A DNA stretch of 64,000 bases from Balamuthia mandrillaris (GCA_031835245.1 JAVKOQ010000014.1:16001-80000); one strand, 5' to 3'; positions 10,516 to 23,131 are shown, counted from the stretch's first letter. Translations and numbers: made by a program. The notes: generated by a model not told the origin, from the sequence alone.

Positions 10516-11212
10516 TCAATAGCTGGAGGATGGTGCGCCAAAGAGGCCTTGATCTGCTGTTTTTGGTGGTGTGAAGCCAAGGAACTGGGTGGCGTTGTTA
10601 TTTCGGTCAGCAGAGGAGGGAGGAAGGGAGGGAGGGAGAGAGAGAACCTTTTGGAGGTTACTACGAATGCCAATACTGCAAAGAGCGTACAAAAACGCCA
10701 TGGAACACTCGTAATAGTCTTGACCGAGGAGGCCTCTATGACTGATACCTTGGATGAAGGAGAATGGCTCAAAGGGAAGGCGCGCCACCACTTTGCCACT
10801 AAAGTGAGAGTTGAGCATGCCAAAAAGGGAGATCATGGTCACCGCTACAGCGAACATGGACTTCATCTTGGCCATGTTCAGGTCGCGACTGGCCTCCTTC
10901 AGTGTCGCCTCATATCTATCCACCTTCCTCTCTTTGCTCTTTTTAATCTTGACGATGCCGCTTCCCACTACTTCCTTCTTCCTATCCACTGCGGCCAAAG
11001 GAAACAGATCATGTCAAGGTAAGCGGAGGGCACAAAAAACAAATAAAAAAACTTACTAAAAATGCGTGCGTACGTTTGCTTTGTGTTTGCTCCACCTTCT
11101 CCTTTAACCGCTTGTAGCTTTCTGTGCGATAGACAAGCACCCATGAAAGTGCCTCCGACAACAGCGCACTGACCAAAGAGGCAAAGATGATAGCCAGGCA
11201 GTCCTCCAACAT
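10516..11212 (-). CDS. TMCO1: TMCO1, ER calcium-load-activated channel / translocon component
   Basis: Two exons, 11212-11074 and 10988-10516, with one 85-base intron (phase 1) give about 203 residues (human 188). The N-terminus has MLEDCLAIIFASLVSALLSE then ALSWVLVYRTESYKRLKEKV, followed by a charged coiled-coil and two membrane segments with SMFAVAVTMISLFGMLNSHF, VVARLPFEPFSFIQGISHRG and CSMAFLYALCSIGIRSNLQK. These match the TMCO1/EMC3/Get1 (Oxa1-superfamily) pattern closely. In animals TMCO1 sits in the ER membrane, is part of the multipass translocon, and has been described as a Ca2+-leak channel. The C-terminal tail after the last helix is longer and richer in Ser, Asn and Pro than in animals. 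It shares a 326-base promoter with SCAI. Confidence 0.95.
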
Positions 11213-11538
11213 TTCTCTTCTCTTCTCTCTTGCGCGCTCTCTCTGGCCCAAAAAATAAAGACTCCTCGTATTTGTCGACACGAAGTATGACAAAAAACCC
11301 CAAAACAAGGCCACAAAAAAAAAACGGAAGGAAGAAGAAAGGAAGGACAAAAGAAAGACCTCCAAGGACCACCAAGCCCACGGCCGCCGCTCTACCCATT
11401 TTGTAGTGCTGTTGTTGCAGCTTTGGTTTGTGGAACGGATTTTTGGTTGCTTGGGATTATTGAGAAGAAATAGCACGGTAGAAAAAAAAAACCGCTTGGC
11501 GTAGTGGTTTCATCACCGCTACTGAACAGTGAAACAAG
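11213..11538. promoter_or_regulatory. Divergent TMCO1 / SCAI promoter
   Basis: These 326 bases lie between two divergent start codons, so both promoters must be here. No canonical TATA box is obvious. A CT/GA-rich stretch lies next to the TMCO1 start, and an A-run precedes the SCAI start. No coding sequence is supported, although open frames rich in Phe and Leu cross the region. Confidence 0.5.
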
Positions 11539-11656
11539 ATGGACCAAGAGCAACAAAAGATAGTTCAAGAGTACTTTTTGTTGGTCGAGAAGTCACAACA
11601 GCTATTCGCAGGGCTTCGGTAGATCTGATCTCCCTCGCTCCGCCTACTCTTCCGCT

Positions 11657-11687
<31 letters not shown>

Positions 11688-14164
11688 ACTAACAATGTAG
11701 CAACCACAGAGACCTTCCTCAGTTTGGAAAGCATTGGCAGCCCTATTTTCAACGGACCTTTGAAATATACACAAAGGTGCGCACAAGTGTTTTTTGTTGT
11801 GTTTACCGTTTCAGCCTTCTGTTGATTTCCCCTCTAACACACTTTAAAAACCAACAGCTATGGAAGTTCCAGCAGCAGCACAGGTAAGCTTGCTAGTCCA
11901 GTCACTAGAAACTTGTATCCACGCACGTTAACGCTAAGCTATTGTTCTTTTTGCCTTCTCTTGCTGACTGTTCAGAGCGATATTGGAGAACAAAGAAATA
12001 TATGGCCTTAAGAGATGGTACCATTCATCTTCAACATTATCTTGCTTATAGAGCATTGCTGACTTTGATCGCAGGGAGATCGGAGAGATAGCCTCCAAGA
12101 TAGGCCAGCTCTACTACCACTATTAGTACGAAACATTTTATAATTTGTTTACTTTGTGCTCGTTCCTTCCCTTATTCTCACCCATTCATTCTGCGTAGTC
12201 TGCGCACGAGCGAAACTAATTACATTGAGGAAGCCTATGTCTTTTATGAGGCTATTCGCCAGAGGGATTATTTCAAGAGTGTATTCGAGACAAAGAAGTA
12301 AGTTTGTTGAGCAGCCAATTTTGATTATGTACAAACTTGCTAACATTCATTTGCATGCCAGCTCGCTGTTGGTCGTGAAGAAACTGCGTTACTATGCTCG
12401 CTTTATTGTGGTTAGCTTGCTGCTGAATCGAAGGAAGTTGGTCAGTGCCTTAGTCGACGAATTACAAGTTCTGGTGGATGCCTATATCAAAACATTCAAA
12501 CCCGGCGATGCTGCTGCATGGAGGCTTGTTCTGCAAGAAATCAATTTGTTCCTCCAGGTTTGAGCCAACTCTTATTGAGGACAGAAATATCAATTGTCTC
12601 TATCCTTAACGTATACCTTTGTTTTTTGTGTCCAGGTGGATCGTCCCTTGGTACTATTGGATAAGAGCAAAGATGCTCCACCCATTTCCAATCGCCTAAA
12701 TCTTCCTCCTTCAACTCTTGAAGGCAAACCAAAATTACAAGAAGCTATTTTGGTTGGAAATTGTCAAAACCAAGTCAAATTCAGCGAGCTTACCCTTGAC
12801 ATGTTCCGCATCATGCAAGTACTTGAAAGAGAGCAAGGAATAGTCTCGAGGTTACCGGAACCTGAGGTGAGTATTTATCTATTTTCTGTCTCCACTCTTG
12901 GAAGTAAATTCTGCGTTTGACATCTCATTTCATGGCTAGGACTTGGAGGGATCAGCACATAGACCCGTTAACCCACACAAGTTCCTGTTATACAGGCCTT
13001 CTTTCTCGCAATTATATGTTTTCCTTTCAACAGCATTTAAGGTCTCGCTCCACTCCTTACATTCGACATTGTTGTATCTAACACGCCTTTTCCATACAGG
13101 AACTGAGCGACAATAATGTATTGCTGCTCTACCTTTCCGCTGATAGTCTCAGCGGCGATATCCACAATGATGAAAGCAAAGAGAAAGACAAAGATAAACA
13201 AGCACTCGGGGATGTAGTTTACCGGAAAGGAGGGCTAGCAATGAGCAGCACTGTCCTCTCCTCAAGCCCTGATTCTCTGGAAGAACCAGAACAAGCCCCA
13301 GAATCTCCGTATGGTTTATATCCGGAGGATCTTGTTCCTTTTACACGAAAGAAGATGTTTGTGATCGTCGAGAGTGGCAACAGCCTTGCTTTCAAGGCAA
13401 GCTAATCCATCCCTTCACATCAATTTCATATTTATGTCTTGCTGACACCAGTTCCATTCAGTCCATTCAAAACGTATTCGGAAAACCGTTCCTCTTTTTG
13501 CTTTCTCCCACAAGGCGCGAGTATGGAGGAGAGCAACGAGGTATGCACTATTTCTCCTTCAATTCCTGTGCTTTATTCCCAACATCTTTTATTTACTTCT
13601 GCCTTCCCGTCGTGGCAGGGAATCTGTTTACACTGTTCCTTAGTGCTCCCTTGAGCGCATTTTGCTTCATGGTTGGCAAAACGAGTGTGCCTCAAGATAC
13701 ATATGAGAAGTGCGAAAAATCACTGTCGAACTCATTCGAAGATGTTCACAAACTTCTGTGTAATTTTGAATCTATCCGTACGTTCTCCTCCCTCCTCCTC
13801 TGCAAAAGGCCCAGGCCGAAGAATATCCTGCTGATTTGTCTTCTTCCTCAATAGCACCCGCTTTCCACGATTTCATAGAGGAAGACTTTTTGCAATCTTT
13901 CATTCTTCGCTTCATATTCTGCTATTCCGTGCTGTACCTCCACAAAAGCTACCAATCCAAGGTTCTATTCTCTCTGTTAGCACTATTGCCTTTTTTCTTT
14001 CTTCATCTAATGTGGTTTTTGTTCAAACTAATTAGGCTGCTGAGAGCCTGCCCCAGTCCCACCCAATGCTCCCTATGGATTTCCTGTCCCATCCTGTCGT
14101 GCTTTCTATTGTCTATAAGCTGGCTTCTTTCTTGCAGGTGACTGATCAATTTGGACAGCCTTGA
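11539..14164 (+). CDS. SCAI: SCAI-family protein (suppressor of cancer cell invasion)
   Basis: A multi-exon gene. The first exon gives MDQEQQKIVQEYFLLVEKSQ and the next gives DLPQFGKHWQPYFQRTFEIY. Later exons carry GLKRWEIGEIASKIGQLYYH, then YLRTSETNYIEEAYVFYEAI, and further on KKLRYYARFIVVSLLLNRRK and DAAAWRLVLQEINLFLQVD, the hallmark blocks of the SCAI (DUF3550/UPF0682) family. The protein is about 620 residues and close to full family length. In animals SCAI binds MRTF/SRF to repress transcription, and acts with 53BP1 and RIF1 in double-strand-break repair. Plant members have unknown roles. At least nine short introns are present, the first holding a CT array. An acidic, poorly conserved insert (SKEKDKDKQ) is coded near 13170-13205. 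The last residues after VLSIVYKLASFLQ are read straight to a TGA at 14162. Confidence 0.93.
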
Positions 14165-14383
14165 GAGAACAAGCCCACAAAAACAGAGAACAGACCAGAC
14201 AAAAACAGAAAAGCTGAACCACAGATTACTTTGTGGCATGGTTATTTTTCAATTGTTTAAGAAACACTTTGAATACAAAAACAGTGGGAGGAAGGAAGCT
14301 TGCTTTACATGTTCTCTGCCCTTCTTCTCTACATATCACTGTTAACCTATGTACAGTTTGTAGCTTTGCCAGCAGGTCCTTTG

Positions 14384-14995
14384 TTAACTGGGCATTGATT
14401 CGAGAGGCCTTCGGTACCGTTTCATTTTAGCCTTTTCGATGATAAACTTGCCTTCCTTGTATTTCTCTTTCTCTTCAAATGCTTCTTCCTGTTGTTGAAC
14501 GAGGGAGAGGAGAGACACAAGTAAGACAAGGAGAACGAACTAAGAAAGACTACCGGGCTACAAAAACTAGAAAAAAGAGGAAAACGTGCACGAGGAGGAG
14601 AAGAAAATGGTAGAACATACGTATTTCCAACCGAGGGTACTATTGCACTCAATGCAATAAATGTCAGCAACGGTGTGCAAACCCGTTATTAAGATACGGT
14701 CCTCTTTTGGACCAGCAACCACGTTTACCCTATTGGTTTACTTTGGTCAGAGGGACCAAAGGTAAAACAAGGAAACTATATGCGTACACTGTGTTGAATA
14801 AATAGGCCCTGCCATGCCTGCCTTGAAAAGCCTACATAGAACGTTTGAGCTCAGCCCGAAGAAAATCAGCAACACCGACGGGCAAAAAGCGCATACCTTT
14901 GATATGATCTGGTCGTGTTGTGCCAAGTGGGAGTTGCATTTGTTGCACTTCCAAATATTATCCCCGGAAAGGTACTTTTTGAAAACCTTGCCCAT
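14384..14995 (-). CDS. YPEL: Yippee-like zinc-binding protein (YPEL)
   Basis: Four exons, 14995-14897, 14831-14788, 14729-14621 and 14488-14384, all in phase, give about 118 residues, the usual Yippee size. It shows [20 protein letters not shown] with [28 protein letters not shown] sequence, [20 protein letters not shown] and [20 protein letters not shown]. The paired C-x2-C motifs (CNKC and CIEC) form the single zinc site of the Yippee fold, which is related to cereblon's thalidomide-binding domain. YPEL proteins are near-universal in eukaryotes and locate to centrosomes and nucleoli. The yeast relative Moh1/GID10 class suggests links to ubiquitin ligases. Two of three donors begin GTATG and one is GTACGC. 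It is divergent from the TRAP-gamma gene. Confidence 0.96.
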
Positions 14996-15589
14996 GGTTT
15001 CCCTCTCTCTCCCGCTTCTTTGCCGCGGCAGCTCCACACACACGCACAAAAAAAGTGACCCTTTGTCCTTTGTTCTCCCCTTTTATTTATGTGGTTTGCG
15101 TGTGCCAGGAAATTTGGGCAAGGAACAACACTCGAGATTTCCTTCCAAACACTTTGGCGTTTGACCGTCGACACAAATGGGCGCTGACCGAAGAGGCGTG
15201 CGTGGTGTCATTGTGCCTCTATGCTAGAGGGGTCGTTGGGTGAGGGCATTTTTGTAAGGGGGAGCATGATTTTGCCTTTTGTGGTGTTAGTTTCGTCGAC
15301 TTTCCAACTGTAAGCCAAAGCCAGTCCGCACGGAAGCAGTGTGCCGCGCCCATTCTTCTGACCCACCCCAACAACAAAGGTATGGCTTTCTTTCCTTCTT
15401 TCTTACTTTCTTTCTTCAACTTCTTTGTACACTTCACATCTGGGAACACACAACCTTGACTTGATCGCACTCTTTTCTTTTGATCTCCACTGAGAGAGGC
15501 GCACCCCTTCGATTGAAGTCTTGCTGAGTGATTTTTTTTTTCTTTTATTTTTTTCGTGCTTCACAACCATGACAGGAAGGACCGATAAA
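14996..15589. promoter_or_regulatory. Divergent YPEL / SSR3 promoter with probable 5' UTR intron
   Basis: These 594 bases hold both promoters. On the plus strand a donor-like CAAAG|GTATGG near 15378 and a pyrimidine-rich tract ending in CAG at about 15574 suggest that SSR3 has an intron of about 200 bases in its 5' untranslated region. That would remove the upstream ATG at 15569 and leave 15590 as the start. No other coding signal is visible. Confidence 0.45.
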
Positions 15590-16318
15590 ATGTCTGCCAA
15601 GATCAAAGCCAAGAAAGAGGAGGACCCCTTCAGCGAGTTCAAAACTGATCGCCGTCCTTCCCCTGGTCAACTCTTTGTCTACTTGCCTTCTGCTATTGCC
15701 GTCACTCTTATCCCTCTTTGTATGCCTCTCTGCTTCCCTTTTTTCCACTTCACGCCCTAACCCCCCTTTTCTTTGTTTGGGGCACAGATCTTTACCACTC
15801 CATTTTTGGCATGGATCTCCAATCCTACGCTCCTCTCTTTGCTGTTGTGACCGCACTCAGCACCCTTTTTGTTACCATTGCCTACCACAATATCTCCTTC
15901 TGGTTGAAGACCAGGTTTGTAGCTAATTTTTGAGTGCTTCCCCCTGCTTCTCGTTTCTCTGACTCGATGGCGCTCGTATTAGGCTCTCCACTCAGCGTGA
16001 CAAGATCCTCACCAAGGGAAGCGTGACGGACAAGGTTAGCGACAAGAAGGTCGCCCTCGAGAACAAGAAGCAGAGCCAAGCCGCAGTCACTCATACCGAG
16101 TCCATGGCATTCTCCATCCTCTACAACAATGCCTTGTTCCTCTTCTCCGTCCTCGTTTTGGCCTTCATCGTTTTCAAGAACGCCTCTGCTCCTTAGTACG
16201 TTCTCTCTTGCCGCCTTTTTTTTTTCTTACGCTAACTTTTCCCCCTTGCAGCAACTACGTCTTCTCGATCGCTCTCTCTGCTGGTCTCCTGTCTTTTACC
16301 TCCTCTGCCTCTGTCTAA
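15590..16318 (+). CDS. SSR3: TRAP-gamma, translocon-associated protein subunit (SSR3)
   Basis: Exons 15590-15719, 15788-15914, 15983-16195 and 16252-16318 join in phase. The product has four hydrophobic segments: LFVYLPSAIAVTLIPLYLY, SYAPLFAVVTALSTLFVTIA, SILYNNALFLFSVLVLAFIV and YVFSIALSAGLLSFTSSASV. A charged cytosolic loop of about 60 residues joins the second and third. The pattern, with AYHNISFWLKTR and FSILYNNALFLF, is that of SSR3. TRAP is a heterotetramer beside Sec61 that helps certain signal sequences enter the ER; the gamma subunit's cytosolic part contacts the ribosome. I start at 15590 because the earlier ATG at 15569 probably lies in a 5' UTR intron. Starting at 15569 would add seven residues (MTGRTDK). 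Confidence 0.93.
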
Positions 16319-16451
16319 GCTTGGGTGGCGAGAAAGTCTTCCCACTTTGCTACATTTGAACTTGCATCAAAAACTCAAACAACAAGAGCTTTTTTCCTTT
16401 CATCGCTGGAGGTGAGGCAACACATGCGGCTTTATTCACAGAGATAATAGG

Positions 16452-17192
16452 CTATGCCAGTAGAGGCCCTTCTTTTTCCTTCTCCTTGTTGGTGGTGGTC
16501 ACCCGATCTTTCAACTCAACGCCATGTTGGGAAGAAGAAGAAGCGGTGGCAGACAGTGCCAGGATCTGGCAGCTGTGCTACCGACAAACCAGCCATCAAG
16601 CGAGCCAGCTTGTTCGATGTCCTCTGCAGTATCCGCAGCAGCAGTACTAGCAGCAGCAATGGGGGTGGCGGTAGACTGCCTGGGGACAGTATCGCCCAAC
16701 AACTCGGCAAGCTCCTTTTCCAGCTCGTCCTCGTCGACGAGGGTGAGTTGGTCGTTGCCTTGGGTAAAGGCCTCGTCCACTTCTCGCTGGTCTGCAAAGA
16801 CCTCAGCCAGATCCTCCATCACGTCATCCACTGCCTCTGCTGTGAGTCCCTCTTTCTCTCTGATGGCTTTGATGGTGGCCACTCCTTCCTTGTACTGCTC
16901 CAAGATCTACAATGGTTATGCTTGCATTAGCAACCAGAGAACGAGAAGGAAGAGGATAGGTGATGATATGTACCTCTTTGTCGGTTTGTACTTGTTGGAT
17001 AGTCTCCAACATTTGGCGTAAGGTCTCGTAAGTCCCCATTCTCTTTTCCAACAGGCTTTGTAGTCGCTTCTTGCGACGCAGCTGAGCAAGTGCTTTGCTC
17101 TTTCCTAGATTATGCGGCGTCGCGTTTTTGTTGAGCTGAAGGGCCTGCTTCACGCACCTGCTCATTTTGACTGTGAGTTGTGAAAGAGAGAG

Positions 17193-17223
<31 letters not shown>

Positions 17224-18335
17224 ACAGAGAGAGGGAAGAGATGAACCCTTCTATTTCCTTGCTGAGACTTGCTTCCTGTTGTTCTATTGCGGCCATCGCT
17301 AGTTTCAACTGTACAATGCCCTTGTCTGCTTGGGTAATGCTCACGGCTTGGCTATGTTTTTGTTTCTGACTCGCGAACTTCACCGCCTGCACACATTTGT
17401 TTGGCAAGGTTTGTCAACAAAACACACACAAACAAAAAAAAAAGAAAAAAAAAGAAAAGAAAAGAACGAAGCAGGAAAAAGAAACACAACACAGGAGCGA
17501 GAGAACACCTTTTCGCCATTTGGCAGGACAAACAAGGATAGACGGTTGGTATGTTGTAGATAGGCACAAAGCAGCAAAACATTCTCTTGAGAGAGCGGCA
17601 AGTCTTCTTTTTGTTGCCTGTGAACCAATTCCTTCAGTGGCACGACATGATCTATAGCAAAACAACTGCTTGCATGGTGAGTATCCCAAAGACTTTCCGC
17701 GAGCTCCTTTTGTTTTGACAGAAAAAACAGTCAATCACGTTGGTTCTGATCTTTAACAGAAAAAAACAATAAATAAAAACATGATAACAAACCTGAAGGA
17801 GGCGTAGGCACACCAACTCCACTTGCGCTGTTTTGCTGGACCAACCCCACCGCAACGGGCCAAGTACCAGGCTGCCCATCCAAGCCAACCAACCCTGCCG
17901 CGTCATGAAATCTTCCTTTGTTACCATTTTTTTCTGAGCCATCAACTCTGCCTTCAACAACAGAAGACAGATGAGAGAGGAAGTTAGGCGGAACACAAAC
18001 TGGAGTGGAGGCAACCAACTCACCACTACTTGTTCCAAACTTTGGGGTACGACGTTGTTGCGCTTGAAGGCGCGTTTGACTTGATCCGTGCTAAAGACGA
18101 GTTGCTTGTGGTGCCGTAGGTAGGCGTAGAGCGCAGACTCCCAAAAATGTAACAGATCATCCCATGCCTCCTCATCGCTCTCCCTGGTGGAGGGGAGCGG
18201 GCCGAACATTTTGCGCATCCTGGCATCGTCGTGCCATCCTTCCAGACTGGAGAAAAAGGTGCTTGTCGTTGTGTCCTCTTCTCCTCCTTCTTTCTTTGCC
18301 GCCCGGCTGCTACCGGTTTGCTGTTGTGACTTCAT
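16452..18335 (-). CDS. CHMP7: CHMP7, ESCRT-II/ESCRT-III hybrid protein
   Basis: Seven exons with matching phases: 18335-18024, 17951-17793, 17706-17509, 17386-17247, 17157-16974, 16906-16582 and 16507-16452. The N-terminal half holds the tandem winged-helix region (FGPLPSTRESDEEAWDDLLH; AELMAQKKMVTKEDFM; GWLAWMGSLVLGPLRWGWSS; ENVLLLCAYLQHTNRLSLFV; NGEKAVKF). The C-terminal half is a Snf7-type ESCRT-III domain with QLRRKKRLQSLLEKRMGTYE, TVQ-like LETIQQVQTDKE and VDEDELEKELAELL. The last exon ends in TTTNKEKEKEGPLLA, a plausible MIT-interacting tail. CHMP7 works at the ER and inner nuclear membrane, where LEM2 recruits it to seal the re-forming nuclear envelope. A CT array (sense strand) precedes exon 5. 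The start at 18335 is the first ATG. The frame is open further upstream without one. Confidence 0.95.
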
Positions 18336-18548
18336 CTCTCTCTCTCTCTCTGACTTCTTTTCCCGCCTTTTTTCCCCGGCACATGATGACCTCAGCACGC
18401 TCACATCTAGTGATACATCTCTCTCCTATCCTCGCTCATCTCTTGGCGCTTCGTTGGAGAGAGAACCCCCCTGAGTAGGTTTTTATTTTTTTTTTTCAAA
18501 AACTTTTGGTGTTCTATAAGAGGCGGAAAGGCAACAACGCAAGAAAAA
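18336..18548. promoter_or_regulatory. Divergent CHMP7 / pseudokinase promoter
   Basis: The 213 bases separate two divergent starts. A CT run lies against the CHMP7 start on the plus strand (GA on its sense strand) and a T-run near 18481-18500. No TATA box is clear. Confidence 0.4.
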
Positions 18549-19775
18549 ATGGCAGGGAAGAAAAGCATATCATGGGATCTGACGGCAGAAACAGGGTGGA
18601 CATCGATTACACGCAAAGCAGGACGAGAGACGACTCGCCGGCACGAGCAGGAGCTCCTTCAATTCAGCGCTGAGGCGGACTGGGAGGACAGCCCTCTGCA
18701 ACATTTCAAGGAGGACCACAAAGATAGAAAACACATCATAAAAACTCCCAAATCCCAGAACAAAGGAAGATGGCTAAACAGCGCCCAGCTGGACTTGCTT
18801 CTGAACGATTTAGAGGGATGCAGCCCACGCGGACGAGAAGAGGCTAACGCGGAACCACCGCCTTCCGCTAAAGAAAACTGGAGAGCATCTGAGTCTCTCA
18901 ACGCCCTAGAAAGCCTCTTTGAAGGGATGCAACTTCCATACCAAGAAGAGCAAGGCGAGGAGATAATACCTTTCGCACCAGATCCTTCTTTGCAAGAGGC
19001 ATTGTACGACGATACCACGGAGGAGACCACTCGCCGGACCACTCCTGTATTCACCCCGCACGACTCGGCCAGCTCCTCCCCGTCTCCGGCCACAAGAGAC
19101 CCTCAGATGTGCCCTTCCAAAGAAGAAAATGGGGTGAGATACCCTCATCGAATTTACCCATATTGCCAGGAGGACAACCTTTCCCTGTCCTCCGCAAGAA
19201 AACTGTTGCCTTCCCTACAGCCATGGGAGGCTAAGATGGAAGAGATATGCGTAGGCCAGATGTTAGGCTCTGGCACGGTGGGTGTATCGTGGGTTGGAGT
19301 TTTGCGGAACAAGCAGGTTACCGTGAAGAAGGTTCACATGGACGCGAAGACACTGGAACCTGCTTTTAAGGAACAAGTCACCCAACTTGCATGTGAATTG
19401 AGGTACGCAACTTCTTCTTGTTTCAAACCGGTTATCGCAGACTGTAGAACTATTTACCAGTTTGCTTAATAAGTGTTCCTAACGAGTATCTTCCCTGCAG
19501 CACTCTGCACCATCCCCATATCGCACATTTCGAGAGTATATGTGTGGAACAAGAGGTTTGTTTGGCTTTGGAACACGTAGGAGGCATCAGCCTTCATGGG
19601 TACCTCCACAACCACGGCAACACCATCGAGTTGAACTTTCAGCTCAATGTGGCAAGGCATGTGAGCTCTGCTATGAGGTACCTTCACTCCCAAGGAGTGG
19701 TCCACGGTAACCTGAAACCCAGAAACGTTATCGTAAGGATCATTAGAATACGACCATTTTCTTCAAGTGTTGACA

Positions 19776-19806
<31 letters not shown>

Positions 19807-22800
19807 CTCTCGCTGCTGTTTGCTAGATTGACCGCAATCACACAGCCAAAGTGACGGACTTTGGGCTCAATATCGTACGTGCTGAGCTAGAGAAAAGGCA
19901 CCACAAAACCATGAAAACTTCTTCGCCTTACAGCGCGCCTGAAATACTTGCAGGTTTATCTTTTCTCTCCTTTCAATCGGACGTTTACAGGTAAGTGCTC
20001 ATACTACCGAGTGTTAGCTGTTCTGTTCTCTTATATCTGACTGGTAACAGTTTTGGGATCTTGCTATGGGAACTTTTCACTCGGGAGCATCCGTTTCACG
20101 ATGTATCTCCAGCTCGTCTGATCCGTGACATCGTAGATGAAGAAAAGAGACCAGACATTCCAGTGTGTCCTCTTGTTATCTCCCGGCTGATGCTAGCATG
20201 TTGGCAAGGTACCAGTTTTTTTTGTGTGTCCTATTCATCGCAATGGTTCATACCCTGTCTTCACACAACAGCTGATCCGTCAAAGCGACCATCCTTTGAA
20301 GCTATAGCACGTATTCTTTCGCAACCCAACGAAAAGATAGTGCAATATGATCCAATAAAAGTTGACGGTACACTCGCATACTGTTTACTTGTCGCTTTTT
20401 TTTAAGTGACCTCTTTTCGCCTTGTTAGCTGGTGGTGATAGCAAAATGGTATGCCCGCAGGCAGACTCTTCTGCTGTCAGCAACAAGGAAAATGAGGACG
20501 CGGGTGAAACTGCAAGGAGAAGGAAAGATCTCATTGCTCGGATATTCACCTTACTTTCAACCAAAGACATAAACGCCAAAATGAAATCTTTAGAAGCCAT
20601 CATCTCCATTGCTAATGACGGTAACTTCGTGTCCTCCTCCCTCTTTGTTCGGTCATTGTGCTAAAAGAGGTCCCTCATGTACTTAGAAAACAATGCAGCA
20701 GAACTGATAGAACAAGGTGTCGTGGAACAAATGTTTCAAATGGTACAAGACAGCAATCAAGGAGAAGAAGCCCTTGAAGTTATTACCAGGGGTATACGTA
20801 ACTTGCTAAAATGGGGTTAGTATTTCTCTAATTGTGGTCTGATTGTCTATCTTACAAACCTCTACTTAGAGAAAATGAAGGAATGGGTCATGCAAAACAA
20901 TGGATTGGCAACAATCCTATCCCTCCTTTACTATCCCGAAAAGAATCCTGCTTTACTTTTTGAAGCTACGAAAGCAGTCGCTCTCTTAGCTTCCACCTGT
21001 ACGCTGAGTCAACTTGTTTGCGTTTCTTCAACAACTGACATTCTCCGTCTTGCGCTAAAGACGAACGGAAGGAACTCATCGCTGAGGGTGGCGGAATAAG
21101 CTGCCTTGTTGACATGTTAAGCACAGAAAGCGAACTGGTTCAAACGCAGGCTGTAACAGCGCTCATCTCTTTGTTCGAATCAGAGAAAAACCAAATGGAA
21201 TTCTACAAAGCAAATGGCTTACCTTCTCTGCTACAACTCTTCCATTCAAACAACCTGGTGCTTCACATGAGGTTACTCAGCGCCTTGTCCACTTTAACAA
21301 ATAACGGTTAGTTGCTAACATCCTTGCCTTTCTTTATGAACTCTGTGTTCTTCTAACGTTGTTATTATGGTTCGTTATTGTGTTTTGTGTGAAACATGAA
21401 GACATTACGGCCGCCATAATAAAGAGAGCAGGTATATTTAAGTTCTATCCTGCTTTATTGCAGATGCAGAGCGTGGTTGTGAGAGTAGAAGCTTTGAAGA
21501 GTTTGATAACATTTGCTCAACGAGGTAACATTCCATATACTTTGCTTTTCGAGTATGATCTGATTATTTTACTTTTATTGCAATAGAGGACTTGTCCGTG
21601 AATCTCTACGAGCACGGCGTCGTAGCTGCTCTTCTGAAAATTTACACAGAAGGGGATCACTCCGAGGTGTTACTTCGTTGGGCGAGTCGTGCTCTTAAAT
21701 ATTTCAGGATTGATGGTTTGTACTACATTGGTAATTTGTTTCTGTTTTGAGTTGAGAGCCGATCCTTGTCCTTTCTTGCTGTAGAGGAACAAAGCAAAGC
21801 AGCGGAAGCTTTGGGTGGTGTTGCACCACTTCTGAAAGTACTACGATGTCCTTACAAATATGTGCGAATTCAAGTGCTGCTGTTTTTACGGTTTCTTTTG
21901 AAAAAAGGTCAGCAGTTACTAATATGTTTAACCACGTCACGAAAACCTTACGAAAGCTGTTTTTCTGAATATTTAAGCTGAATACCTACAAGACATGCTT
22001 CAGATCAACGGAGGATTGGCTACTCTTGTAGAGAAAATGGACCACCTATATGACGAAGTGAAAGACGAGGATGTAGTCAAAACAGAAGACGTTATGGAGG
22101 CCATTGGGGCTGGCCTATCGATCCTTTCCGATGCCTGCAGTGATGGTGATGGTAAATTTTCTCTTCTCTCGCTCTCTCTGTGGATAACAACTAAATGAAA
22201 ACAAATGCAAATGTATTCTCTGTTTGTCATGGAAGAATCCACGTTGTTGAAAGTTGGAGCATCGGGAGTATTACAGCTGATTGCAGAGCGAGAGCTGCTC
22301 AACACAACTCAATGGAACATACAAAGTTACTCCATCTTTGTTTATTCTCAGGTTAGTGGAGTGGAAGCTGGGCATGACATGATAGCAGCCACCGGACCCC
22401 GAGTGATAGCTCGTTTGCTTTCCCTTCTGAACGATGAAAACGAATCTATAGCGTTGTATTCCTTCACATGCATTGCCAATCTGTGTAGAATAGGTACTGG
22501 AATGCGCTATCACAAAAATAACGTATGTTTTGACTCACCATCGTCTGTTGCTATTTTGAACCAAATCTCTAAGGTTATGTTCGCGAGTATCTATACTCTG
22601 ACTTACAAGGAATGAAAACAATACTGGATTACCTGCATGATCCTAACCCTAGAATTGTGGAAAACCTGCTTGTTGCTGTTTCGTTTTTCATTCTGGATGG
22701 TATGGCGCTCTTGCCTCATGATTCTTTGGCTCACCTTTTTACGTACCCTATTAGAGGCCTCTCATGAAATAATTCTGGAGCATGCTGTAGACTCTATCGC

Positions 22801-23131
22801 AACTTTCTTAGCCAGTCCTTATGAAAAGCTAAGGACTATATCCCTCAAAATAATATTGGCTCTCGTGGCTCGATCAGGTAATCCTCCTCCTCTTCCTCCT
22901 CTTCCTCCTCCTCCTCCTCCTTTTCTCTCTCTCTCTCTCCATCCAAAAACGCCAAGTGAACGTCTCCTCTCTCCTGTACGAAATTCTATTGTATCATTAG
23001 CGCCAGCAAGAAGAATGATCCGCGACCTTGGAGGTGCATTGTACTTGCAACGGCTGGAGGCCTGTTCGCCCCCCAACATCGCAGCAGCTTGCAAAAAGTG
23101 TCTGGTCCTACTGCAACAGGATCTGAAGTAA
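18549..23131 (+). CDS. TKL-type kinase (HGN catalytic loop) with armadillo repeats
   Basis: A long gene with about 18 short introns. The first about 220 residues are charged and disordered. The kinase domain follows: glycine loop MLGSGTVGVSWVG, the VAIK-like QVTVKKV, GVVHGNLKPRNVI where HRDLKxxN is expected, VTDFGLNIV, SPYSAPEILAG, then SDVYSFGILLWELFTREHPF and LACWQADPSKRPSFEAIARI. The catalytic-loop Asp is replaced by Asn (HGN), so phosphotransfer is probably weak or absent, although the DFG and the lysine remain. The C-terminal about 600 residues are tandem armadillo/HEAT-like helices, for example GLATILSLLYYPEKNPALLF, VQTQAVTALISLFESEKNQM and ESIALYSFTCIANLC. I do not know a named orthologue. 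A kinase-like plus ARM layout suggests a scaffold. Intron arrays of CT occur near 19777-19803 and 22880-22945. Confidence 0.85.
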
